From NCBI GenBank assembly GCA_964582265.1, contig CAZOQT010000043.1:1-8900 (forward strand): 8,900 nt of DNA, given 5' to 3'. Positions 1 through 5,477 of the stretch are shown one piece after another (within the stretch, counting starts at the first letter, position 1; the number at the start of each line of letters is the position of its first letter). The translations under genes and the position numbers were made by a program. Under the pieces are notes generated by a model that saw nothing but the letters and a program-made list of their open reading frames with translations, was not told the origin of the DNA and made no database searches. This DNA is from JBAZYK01 sp964582265. GTDB lineage: Bacteria > Patescibacteriota > Gracilibacteria > UBA1369.

Positions 1-520
1 AAAACTCAATCGGATTCATTCCTTGCGCTTGTTGAGGCCCAGCCTGTCCAGGACGATGAGCATCTTTAGCTTTTTCAAAGGTTTGAATAATTTGCTCTCT
101 AATATCCTGAGGATTGATTTTCATGTTTTCCAAAATCACGGTTGCCGCTGTGTTTTCCTGAGAAACAAGAGCATATAACAAGTGCTCTGTTCCCACATAG
201 CTATGGTTAAATTCATGAGCCGCTCGAACGGCATCTTCAATTACTTTCTTGGCAAAACCGCTTAATCCACCCCAACCACGTTGAGATGATGCCGGAGTAG
301 GATTCATCCGCCCAACTGTTTTTAAAACCAGGTTCACATTTTCTAACGAAACTCCAAAGTTAAGCAGAATTGAACATCCAAGCGAGTTTTCCTGGCTTAA
401 AATTNNNNNNNNNNGTTCAGTTCCAACATAGTTAAGTTTCGCGTCGCGCGCCTTTTCTTGAGCCACAATCAGCGCCTGTTTTGCCTCCTTCGTAAACTTT
501 TCAAATCTGTTATCACTCAT
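1..520 (-). CDS. clpC: ClpC-family ATP-dependent Clp protease ATP-binding subunit, N-terminal part (cut by left edge)
   Basis: About 173 N-terminal residues are visible, and the gene runs off the left edge. The product should be a Hsp100/Clp AAA+ unfoldase that feeds proteins to ClpP in the cytoplasm; its ATPase modules lie outside the window. The visible part is a double Clp_N (R) domain. Repeat 1 starts FEKFTKEAKQALIVAQEKA and reaches YVGTE. Repeat 2 starts FAKKVIEDAVRAA and reaches YVGTEHLLYALVSQEN. A Q/G/P-rich linker (RPGQAGPQQAQGMNP) follows. This pattern fits ClpC/ClpA-type N-domains better than ClpB. The ATG at 518-520 is the natural start because the family begins a few residues before F-x-x-F-T. 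No SD precedes it. A 10-N gap interrupts repeat 1 without breaking the frame. A CIRCE operator and two promoters lie upstream, so HrcA heat-shock control is likely. The ClpC rather than ClpE or ClpL assignment is inferred, because the diagnostic C-terminal regions are missing. Confidence 0.88.
   Translation of the reverse strand, partial: MSDNRFEKFTKEAKQALIVAQEKARDAKLNYVGTEXXXXILSQENSLGCSILLNFGVSLENVNLVLKTVGRMNPTPASSQRGWGGLSGFAKKVIEDAVRAAHEFNHSYVGTEHLLYALVSQENTAATVILENMKINPQDIREQIIQTFEKAKDAHRPGQAGPQQAQGMNPIEF
405..414. other. Assembly gap of 10 N inside the clp gene
   Basis: Ten undetermined bases fall directly after the YVGTE motif of the first Clp_N repeat. With exactly ten bases the flanking codons stay in one frame and four codons span the gap. 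The equivalent place in repeat 2 of the same protein (HLLYA before LVSQEN) needs five codons. The N run may therefore be a fixed-size placeholder for about 13 bases. Confidence 0.95.
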
Positions 521-539
521 ATTATTTTTAGAGTTAATT

Positions 540-554
540 ATTTATTTTTTGTTT
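540..554 (-). other. A-rich leader motif upstream of clp
   Basis: On the minus strand this reads AAACAAAAAATAAAT, 19 bases before the clp start codon and within the predicted leader. It closely matches the 14-base strings directly abutting the start codons of the M23/SLH gene (5401-5414) and the 3D gene (8123-8136). Its function is unknown; it could be an unstructured translation-initiation leader. Confidence 0.4.
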
Positions 555-558
555 ATCC

Positions 559-567
559 ATTATAACA
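559..567 (-). promoter_or_regulatory. Proximal promoter of clp: extended -10 (TGTTATAAT)
   Basis: The minus strand carries TGTTATAAT, a perfect -10 hexamer with the TG extension. There is no good -35 at 17 bp (TTAATT at best), as is usual for extended -10 promoters. Transcription would start near 552, giving a leader of about 30 bases. The site lies more than 110 bp downstream of the CIRCE element, so it may give basal expression independent of HrcA. Confidence 0.6.
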
Positions 568-679
568 CAAGAAATGGCCAGAATTAAGCTTTATTAAGGC
601 AAAAAACCAATCTTCCTCTTTACGAAAAAGACTTTTATTTTGTAGCCAAAATTCACCCTGAACTGTGATTCAATGAACA

Positions 680-706
680 TTAGCACTCAAAAGTATAGAG
701 TGCTAA
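680..706 (-). promoter_or_regulatory. CIRCE operator (HrcA binding site), perfect consensus
   Basis: TTAGCACTC, nine bases, GAGTGCTAA: both arms match the CIRCE consensus at every position and the spacer has the canonical length. CIRCE is the operator of the heat-shock repressor HrcA. The -10 hexamer of a housekeeping promoter lies in the spacer, so bound HrcA would block RNA polymerase. The next gene downstream on the minus strand is clp, 160 bp away. Confidence 0.96.
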
Positions 707-720
707 CAGCGCGCAGTCAA
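692..720 (-). promoter_or_regulatory. Distal sigma-A type promoter of clp, overlapping CIRCE
   Basis: On the minus strand a -35 box TTGACT (715-720) and a -10 box TATACT (692-697) are separated by exactly 17 bases. Each box matches 5 of 6 consensus positions. The spacer includes the upstream CIRCE arm and the -10 lies in the CIRCE loop. Transcription should start near 685, leaving a leader of about 165 bases before the clp ATG. The -35 begins only 8 bp beyond the stop of the lipoprotein gene. Confidence 0.85.
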
Positions 721-728
721 TATTTTTT

Positions 729-1691
729 TTACTTCTTCGAGCTGGCCTGACTATTAGTCCCTGCTTGTTCAGTAGACTTATTTTGTTGAGTAGTTCCGGC
801 TTGTTGAGTTGGCTGGACAGGTAAAATACTTGCCTTAAACGAACCAAGCATCACATAAAATATGTTCTGAGAAGCAGTTAATTTGTCCTGGGGCAGCCCC
901 TGGGCATCAAAAGATATATGAAAAAACTTAGGCGCATCATTAACATAAAAATCAATAATTTTACCGGTAGAGTCCGCCTTCTTAAGCGCATATAAGCCAT
1001 CAGGACCAATTTTACTTTGAACATAGCCACCTGTTAAAAGGTCATTAGGGCTATCACTTTTTAGGCTTAATGATGCAAGTAAATCCTGCATGCTTTTAGC
1101 TGACATTAAAGTTACCTTTACTCCATAGCCAGTCACGCCTTGTTGTGTAGCCTGAAAAAGTGGCTGTTGAGTAGCGACCTGGGTTTGAGTGGAAGCATCC
1201 AGGGGTTCCGCGTTCCAAAATAGAACTCCACTTTCGCCATTAGGTACATCTTTTACCTCAAAATCATCTCTATATTTTATTGTAAAACCAAGTCCAGGAC
1301 TTGTGTATTCTTTCCAGCTTGTTGGCGTGGCAATCTGATTAGGAACCACTTCTTCTAAGACATCAATATTTTCAACCATCATGGATTGTTTACCATCGTT
1401 ACTGTAATTAGTTACACCTGCCACTTCAACGCGTTTATTTTTGTATTTTGGCTCATCCATGTTTATAGCTAAGCTTTTTAACAATATTGTACTGCCATCA
1501 TCCAAGGTCAAAATATGTGTACCTTTTACGTTTGGGATATTCCCAAGCGCAGAAATCAAACCAATTCTACGATCAAGTGGCGCTTCATCAGAAATACCTT
1601 TTGTGGTCTGCCTTGAACAACCATTAAGCGCAAAAAGCATAAATAATCCAAGCGCAGCTGCACCCATTTTCATTTTTGTTTGATTTTTCAT
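729..1691 (-). CDS. Two-domain lipoprotein of unknown function
   Basis: The 320-residue product starts with a basic N-terminus and a hydrophobic stretch (residues 10-22), followed by the lipobox LNGC. Cys25 is the predicted lipidation site, so the protein should be anchored to the outer face of the cytoplasmic membrane. Residues 43-114 form a small beta-rich module (IGLISALGNIPNV to VENIDVLEE) that resembles OB-like domains; this is a weak guess. Residues 126-287 begin WKEYTSPGLGFTIKYRDDF, the type of opening seen in PsbP-like or CPR-specific lipoprotein domains. Residues 291-320 are a Q/T/S-rich tail. The gene starts 7 bases after the ruvB stop and is probably co-transcribed with it. No SD is visible before the ATG, and internal ATGs at codons 7 and 9 have none either. 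I do not recognise a specific family, and no catalytic motif stands out. Confidence 0.85.
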   Translation of the reverse strand: MKNQTKMKMGAAALGLFMLFALNGCSRQTTKGISDEAPLDRRIGLISALGNIPNVKGTHILTLDDGSTILLKSLAINMDEPKYKNKRVEVAGVTNYSNDGKQSMMVENIDVLEEVVPNQIATPTSWKEYTSPGLGFTIKYRDDFEVKDVPNGESGVLFWNAEPLDASTQTQVATQQPLFQATQQGVTGYGVKVTLMSAKSMQDLLASLSLKSDSPNDLLTGGYVQSKIGPDGLYALKKADSTGKIIDFYVNDAPKFFHISFDAQGLPQDKLTASQNIFYVMLGSFKASILPVQPTQQAGTTQQNKSTEQAGTNSQASSKK

Positions 1692-1698
1692 AGGTAAA

Positions 1699-2676
1699 TT
1701 ATGAAGTTAGATGTTGTTTTCCCTTTAAAGTAAGAACACGACCCTTTGGAGTTCTCTCCAAAAAGCCTAATTTAAGCAAATAAGGTTCATAAATATTCTC
1801 TACGGTCTCTTCTTCTTCTGATGTTGCCGCCGCTATGGTGTTAAGTCCTACCGGCCCACCCTGAAACTTATCCAAAATCGTTTTCATAATTTCCAAATCA
1901 GTTTTGTCCAGGCCAAGTGAATCTATATTTAACGCTTCTAGCGTTGCCTTTACCATTTCCATGTCAATTTTTTCCCTGTTAGAAATTTGCGCAAAATCAC
2001 GCACACGTTTTAAAAGTCTATTTGCTATGCGTGGCGTTTGACGAGAACACTGGGCCAATTTTTCTGCTGCTAAATCATCAATTCCATAATTTAAAATTTT
2101 CGCGGACCGTTGGATGATTTGTTGAAGATGCCCATAGTTATAAAAATCGAGTCTGAAAAGTGCCCCAAAGCGGTCTCTTAACGGGGAAGAAATCATACTC
2201 ATTTTTGTGGTTGCTCCAATCAGAGTGAATTTAGGCAATTTTAGTCGCATTGATCTGGCCGAAGGCCCTTTGCCAATTATAAGATCAAGTCCAAAATCTT
2301 CCATTGCCGTGTATAAGACCTCTTCAACTACAGGTTTAAGGCGATGAATTTCATCAATAAAAAGAATATCTCTATCTCTTAAATTAGTTATAATTGAAGC
2401 TAAATCACCCTGCTTTTCCAGCGCCGGCCCAGAGGTCACTTTAATATTAACACCCATTTCTTGTGCGATAATATTCGCCAAAGTTGTTTTGCCAAGTCCC
2501 GGAGGCCCATGCAGCAAAACATGCTCCAATGCTTCATCACGCTTTTTTGCTGCTTGAATAAAAACATTTAGCGTTTTTTTGATCTCATCCTGACCAATAT
2601 AATCGCTCAAGGATTTAGGTCGCAGTGTAATTTCCTGTAATTCGTTTTCGTCTTTAACTTTGTTTGCTGACAACAT
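1699..2676 (-). CDS. ruvB: Holliday junction branch migration ATPase RuvB
   Basis: RuvB is the hexameric AAA+ motor that, with RuvA, drives branch migration of Holliday junctions during recombination and repair. From the chosen start (325 residues) the Walker A is GPPGLGKTT (57-65) and the Walker B is LFIDEIHR (105-112). The RuvA-contacting hairpin region contains IIGKGPSARSMRLKLP, sensor 1 is GATTK (154-158), the arginine finger lies in SPLRDRFG, and sensor 2 is TPRIANRLLKRVRDFA. The C-terminal winged helix holds FQGGPVGLNTIAAA and EPYLLKLGFLERTPKGR. The length is normal. An in-frame ATG at 2718 would add 14 residues but has no SD and enlarges the overlap with the upstream gene; the ATG at 2674-2676 has AAAGGAG just upstream. 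It overlaps the PH-domain gene by 23 bp, which suggests translational coupling. Neither ruvA nor ruvC is in the window. Confidence 0.97.
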   Translation of the reverse strand: MLSANKVKDENELQEITLRPKSLSDYIGQDEIKKTLNVFIQAAKKRDEALEHVLLHGPPGLGKTTLANIIAQEMGVNIKVTSGPALEKQGDLASIITNLRDRDILFIDEIHRLKPVVEEVLYTAMEDFGLDLIIGKGPSARSMRLKLPKFTLIGATTKMSMISSPLRDRFGALFRLDFYNYGHLQQIIQRSAKILNYGIDDLAAEKLAQCSRQTPRIANRLLKRVRDFAQISNREKIDMEMVKATLEALNIDSLGLDKTDLEIMKTILDKFQGGPVGLNTIAAATSEEEETVENIYEPYLLKLGFLERTPKGRVLTLKGKQHLTS

Positions 2677-3214
2677 GGTCTCCTTTGGCTGATTCTTGGA
2701 ACTTGTTCGTTCGATCATAAAAAGCTGATTTTTCTAAAGATTCATTTTCTATTTTAGACTGTTTTCTTTGAAGGTGGTAGATAAAATCTTTAATACCATC
2801 TGGATTGTTGGCATCTTCAAAAATAATCGACACATTAGGCGAAGCAGTCTCAACTTTAAATAGTCCATAATTAAAAAGTCCAAACTTGGACAGGATGCCT
2901 CTTTCTTTAGTTTCTATATCTTGAATGTATTCAAATTCAGCTTCGGATTCTTCCCTTGCAAAAAGATTATGCCAATTAATATAAATTACTCTATGGCTGG
3001 TAACGATAATTTTATCCAAGTAATAAATTATCATTTCATGAGTTATTACCAAGCTCCAAAAAACGGTAATTCCACCAAATACCATCACCGCACCAGTGGT
3101 AGACATCATAGAATAAAAAAGGCTTGCTAAAAAGAAAAAGGGGAGACTTATTGTCGCGACCTTTAAACCTTTTACAAAAGCTGGCAGGGGATGACGCCTA
3201 AAAACCCTTATCAT
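2654..3214 (-). CDS. Membrane protein with two TM helices and a bacterial PH (YdbS/bPH2-like) domain
   Basis: From the chosen start the product has 186 residues. Two adjacent hydrophobic segments (about 16-37 and 41-63) form a membrane hairpin. A cytoplasmic bacterial PH-like domain follows from about 64 to 150, with the typical run YYLDKIIVTSHRVIYINWHNLF, EFEYIQDIETKERGILSKFGLFNYG and FKVETA. The last 35 residues are charged and probably disordered (KQSKIENESLEKSAF onward). The molecular role of these proteins is not known in detail. The ATG at 3212-3214 has GGAG five bases upstream; the in-frame ATG at 3236-3238 adds eight residues but has no SD. The gene follows the tRNA-Arg gene by 37 bases and overlaps ruvB, so all may share one transcript. 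The link to RuvB is positional only. Confidence 0.82.
   Translation of the reverse strand: MIRVFRRHPLPAFVKGLKVATISLPFFFLASLFYSMMSTTGAVMVFGGITVFWSLVITHEMIIYYLDKIIVTSHRVIYINWHNLFAREESEAEFEYIQDIETKERGILSKFGLFNYGLFKVETASPNVSIIFEDANNPDGIKDFIYHLQRKQSKIENESLEKSAFYDRTNKFQESAKGDHVVSKQS
2680..2686 (-). promoter_or_regulatory. Shine-Dalgarno AAAGGAG that decides the ruvB start
   Basis: The minus strand has AAAGGAG three bases before the ATG at 2676. It is the strongest SD in the window, though its spacing is short. It lies inside the end of the PH-domain gene and favours this start over the ATG at 2718. Confidence 0.7.
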
Positions 3215-3219
3215 GCATT

Positions 3220-3223
3220 CTCC
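3220..3223 (-). promoter_or_regulatory. Shine-Dalgarno GGAG deciding the PH-domain gene start
   Basis: GGAG lies five bases before the ATG at 3214, at normal spacing. The alternative ATG at 3238 is preceded only by AT-rich sequence. Confidence 0.6.
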
Positions 3224-3251
3224 GTCTTTTAACCGCATAATTAATAATTAC

Positions 3252-3328
3252 TGGTACGCCCGGGCCGATTCGAACGGCCGACCCACAGCTTAGAAGGCTG
3301 TTGCTCTATCCATCTGAGCTACGGGCGC
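3252..3328 (-). tRNA. tRNA-Arg (anticodon TCT), CCA encoded
   Basis: The minus strand folds into a complete cloverleaf of 77 bases. The acceptor stem is GCGCCCG with CGGGCGT (the outer pair is G-U), the D arm is GCTC with GAGC, and the anticodon arm is ACAGC-CTTCTAA-GCTGT with anticodon TCT. The variable loop has five bases and the T arm is GGCCG-TTCGAAT-CGGCC. Discriminator A is followed by a genome-encoded CCA (3252-3254). The tRNA reads AGA (and AGG by wobble). A promoter lies 16 bases upstream, and no terminator is visible between it and the PH-domain gene. Confidence 0.97.
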
Positions 3329-3336
3329 ATAAATAA

Positions 3337-3371
3337 GCAGAGGCATTTTAATATAATTGCCCCATCTCTGC
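3337..3371 (-). terminator. Weak hairpin after the M23/SLH gene, overlapping the tRNA promoter
   Basis: GCAGAG (3337-3342) and CTCTGC (3366-3371) form a 6-bp stem with a possible extra GC pair beyond a bulge. It is followed on the minus strand by TTATTTAT. It could end the M23/SLH transcript, but the T-tract is poor and the loop long. Confidence 0.3.
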
Positions 3372-3373
3372 AA
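3345..3373 (-). promoter_or_regulatory. Promoter of the tRNA-Arg gene and probably the downstream operon
   Basis: The minus strand shows TTGCAG (3368-3373), 17 bases, TAAAAT (3345-3350). The -10 matches 5 of 6 positions and the -35 matches 3 of 6. Transcription would start about nine bases before the mature tRNA 5' end, a sensible spacing. No better promoter is seen between the tRNA and the PH-domain gene. Confidence 0.55.
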
Positions 3374-3396
3374 TAAAACTGATTAATTTCAACTTA

Positions 3397-5400
3397 CTAG
3401 CCGTTGCTGCCTGCAAAATAACTTTGAACTTGCGAATCAGAAACGTAAATATTTGCATTATATTCTGTTTGTCCCGTTAGCTTTAAGACAATGAATCTAT
3501 AAATTAATTCAGCAACTTCATCACGCTTCATACCTTGTTCAGGGTGAATATAGACCGCATTTTTGTCGATCAAATTAGATTTCTTGGCTGCCAAGAAGAG
3601 AGGAGCGTACCAGTCGTCCTTTTTTACATCGCTAAAAACATCTTCTGAAACTTCATTTGGCAATGGAATATCCATCGTGTTATACAGCATCTTTAAGAAT
3701 TCAGCTCTGTTTACTGACTGGCTTGGCTTGAAGGTTTTATCGTCATAACCAGAAACTATATTTTGGCTATAGGCTGTACCAAGATAATCTGCGTACCATG
3801 CCTTGCTGCTTGTATCCTTAAATGGAAGCCTTGCAGTTTCTTGGATTTTTTGATTACCACCTTTTAGGATAAACTTTAGCGCTTCTACTCTGCTTACTAC
3901 CATATCTGGTTTAAAGGTTTTATCCGGATATCCATCAACTACAGAGTGATTTTTTAAAAAGTTAATGGCTTTGTAATTGATGTCATCAACAGAAACATCA
4001 CTAAAACTGGATGCCTTCATAATGTTGGTCGTTGCTGTAATGGTTCCGTCTGTGGCTTTAATGCGAAGTCCCAAATCAGCAGTTGGTGTAACTTTAATGC
4101 TAATAGTTCCATTTACTACCTGTTCTGCTGAAAAATATTGTTGATCAATTTTTGCGCCACCTAAGTCAACAGAAATATAAATACCGTCTTTTGGCTTATA
4201 GCTTGTAACCCATGCGCCATTTGCATCGACTGCTTTTACTGTGATTGTTTTGGGAGTTCCAACAACAAAAACATCACCTGCGTCCATTGTGAAAGTTGTA
4301 GCTGTGCTTTTAGCGCTTGTTGTGGTTGCAGGTGTAGATACAGCTGTAGCTACAGGAGTAGTCGTAATTTGAGTCGATGTTGCACTTTGTGTAGCTGCTG
4401 GGGTTGATGTAGCTGCTGGAGTTGTAGTAGTTGCTGGGGTAGATGTAGTCGTAACAGCTGGAACGGTTACTACCGGGGTTGTTGTAACTGTTGTAGGCGA
4501 GCTTGTGTTTACAGTTGATGTAGTTGTTACCGGCAGAGTGCCCATTGCCAGGTATTTTTGAACATATACCATTGGATTAATAGTTGTCGCCAAGCCTTTT
4601 TCTCGGCCAAGCCCATTATTAATTGCGCCAGTAAAATCAAGGCCGGCAGCAACTTGTTCCTGATAATTAAATGGCCAATATGGATGCCATGGTGCCTGAT
4701 CGTTATCAATTTGGAAGTGAAGATGGCTAGTTGAAGCATTACCAGTACGTCCTACGTACCCAATAAGCTGTCCCTTAAGAACAACATCTCCTTCACTAAT
4801 AGTTACGCTGCTCATGTGAGAGTAACTTGAATAATATGTAACTCGCAAACTTGCATTGTCCATGGCAGGGAAGTTTTCATGTTTAATTACAACATGATTT
4901 CCAAAGCCACTTGATTGAAAACCAACCTTTGTTGCCACACCATTTCCGATTGAGTAAATTGGAGTTCCTTCTGGAACTTTTATGTCCACTGCGCAGTGAC
5001 TGCCTGCATTTTCATTACCATCCAATTTGTAATTACCCATGTAAGGAGTACTAAATGTGATTTTGGCATTACGAATGTTTAGATCGGCCGCTTTACTCCA
5101 GCTTAGTTGTTCTGTCGGGGTCCTAAGTACACTTGCATCATATTTTGGCAGTGGCAAGAGTTTATCCTGAGGCATTTGGCTATAAGAAAGTCTATATTGC
5201 TCAGATGTTAACTTTGACCAGTTTGGAGCATGGAGGATTGGCAAAGCCAGCCCGTCATACGCCGGAGCCTGCTTTGTTGGAATAACACTCGCCTGAAAAT
5301 CAAGTGCGTTCATGTCTACCAATACTGTTGCTCCAGCCAAAAAAACCAGAACAAGTGCCCAATGAATTCCACCAATTTTCTTATGTGTTCTTTTTTTCAT
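3397..5400 (-). CDS. Secreted or anchored M23 (LytM) metallopeptidase with Thr-rich linker and three SLH repeats
   Basis: This 667-residue surface protein probably cuts peptidoglycan peptides. Residues 13-30 are a signal peptide or membrane anchor. The M23 domain (about 115-240) keeps the zinc and catalytic set: HCAVD (H135, D139), SYSHM (H195) and SHLHF (H226, H228). The usual Gly of the HxGxD motif is Ala, but every ligand is present. Residues 291-370 are a low-complexity T/S/A/P/V linker, as expected for a wall-spanning stalk. Residues 371-462 look like a beta-sandwich (ITVKAVDANGAWVTS, ISIKVTPTADLGLRIKATDG). Three SLH repeats follow, at about 465-514, 525-574 and 587-637. Their TRAE-like motifs are SRVE, NRAE and KRDE; the third lacks the GYxDxTF signature. 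SLH domains bind wall polymers, so the enzyme is probably displayed at the cell wall. The start has no SD but an A-rich leader, and the promoter lies at 5428-5456. Confidence 0.93.
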   Translation of the reverse strand: MKKRTHKKIGGIHWALVLVFLAGATVLVDMNALDFQASVIPTKQAPAYDGLALPILHAPNWSKLTSEQYRLSYSQMPQDKLLPLPKYDASVLRTPTEQLSWSKAADLNIRNAKITFSTPYMGNYKLDGNENAGSHCAVDIKVPEGTPIYSIGNGVATKVGFQSSGFGNHVVIKHENFPAMDNASLRVTYYSSYSHMSSVTISEGDVVLKGQLIGYVGRTGNASTSHLHFQIDNDQAPWHPYWPFNYQEQVAAGLDFTGAINNGLGREKGLATTINPMVYVQKYLAMGTLPVTTTSTVNTSSPTTVTTTPVVTVPAVTTTSTPATTTTPAATSTPAATQSATSTQITTTPVATAVSTPATTTSAKSTATTFTMDAGDVFVVGTPKTITVKAVDANGAWVTSYKPKDGIYISVDLGGAKIDQQYFSAEQVVNGTISIKVTPTADLGLRIKATDGTITATTNIMKASSFSDVSVDDINYKAINFLKNHSVVDGYPDKTFKPDMVVSRVEALKFILKGGNQKIQETARLPFKDTSSKAWYADYLGTAYSQNIVSGYDDKTFKPSQSVNRAEFLKMLYNTMDIPLPNEVSEDVFSDVKKDDWYAPLFLAAKKSNLIDKNAVYIHPEQGMKRDEVAELIYRFIVLKLTGQTEYNANIYVSDSQVQSYFAGSNG
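4291..4530 (-). repeat. Low-complexity Thr/Ser/Ala/Pro-coding linker with an 18-base tandem repeat
   Basis: This stretch codes residues 291-370 of the M23/SLH protein, almost only T, S, A, P and V. Within it a 12-base string, TGTAGCTGCTGG on the plus strand, occurs at 4390-4401 and 4408-4419. The period is 18 bases, or six residues (TPAATS, TPAATQ). Such tracts can change length by slippage. Confidence 0.75.
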
Positions 5401-5414
5401 ATTTGTTTTTGTTT
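5401..5414 (-). other. A-rich leader motif abutting the M23/SLH start
   Basis: The minus strand reads AAACAAAAACAAAT directly before the ATG. It differs at one position from the string abutting the 3D gene start. It is G-free and should be unstructured. Confidence 0.5.
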
Positions 5415-5427
5415 TAGATATCTCTTT

Positions 5428-5456
5428 ATTTTATCAAAAAAAAGCCATAAAATCAA
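5428..5456 (-). promoter_or_regulatory. Promoter of the M23/SLH gene
   Basis: On the minus strand TTGATT (5451-5456), a 17-base spacer with a run of eight T, and TAAAAT (5428-5433). The boxes match consensus at 4 and 5 of 6 positions. Transcription would start near 5421, giving a leader of about 20 bases that contains the A-rich motif but no SD. Confidence 0.6.
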
Positions 5457-5461
5457 CGGAG

Positions 5462-5469
5462 TATATAGA
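5462..5469 (+). promoter_or_regulatory. Possible -10 element of tsaE close to its start codon
   Basis: The plus strand has TATATAGA 8 bases before the tsaE ATG. No convincing -35 is seen 17 bases upstream. If used, it would put the transcription start within a few bases of the ATG, giving a leaderless or nearly leaderless mRNA, which fits the lack of an SD at normal spacing. Confidence 0.3.
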
Positions 5470-5477
5470 TTTTCTTT

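Noticed and set aside
680..706. CIRCE palindrome as a terminator of the lipoprotein gene
   Set aside because: No T-tract follows, and both arms match the HrcA operator exactly with a promoter embedded in it.
1441..1683. 80-codon open frame on the plus strand
   Set aside because: It lies antisense to the N-terminal part of the lipoprotein gene and has no family features or SD.
3252..3328. tRNA gene as an integration site of a mobile element
   Set aside because: No integrase, no duplicated tRNA 3' end and no composition break are visible around it.
4291..4530. Thr-rich tract as a possible CRISPR or variable repeat array
   Set aside because: Repeats are short, imperfect and in frame with a coding linker; there are no spacers.
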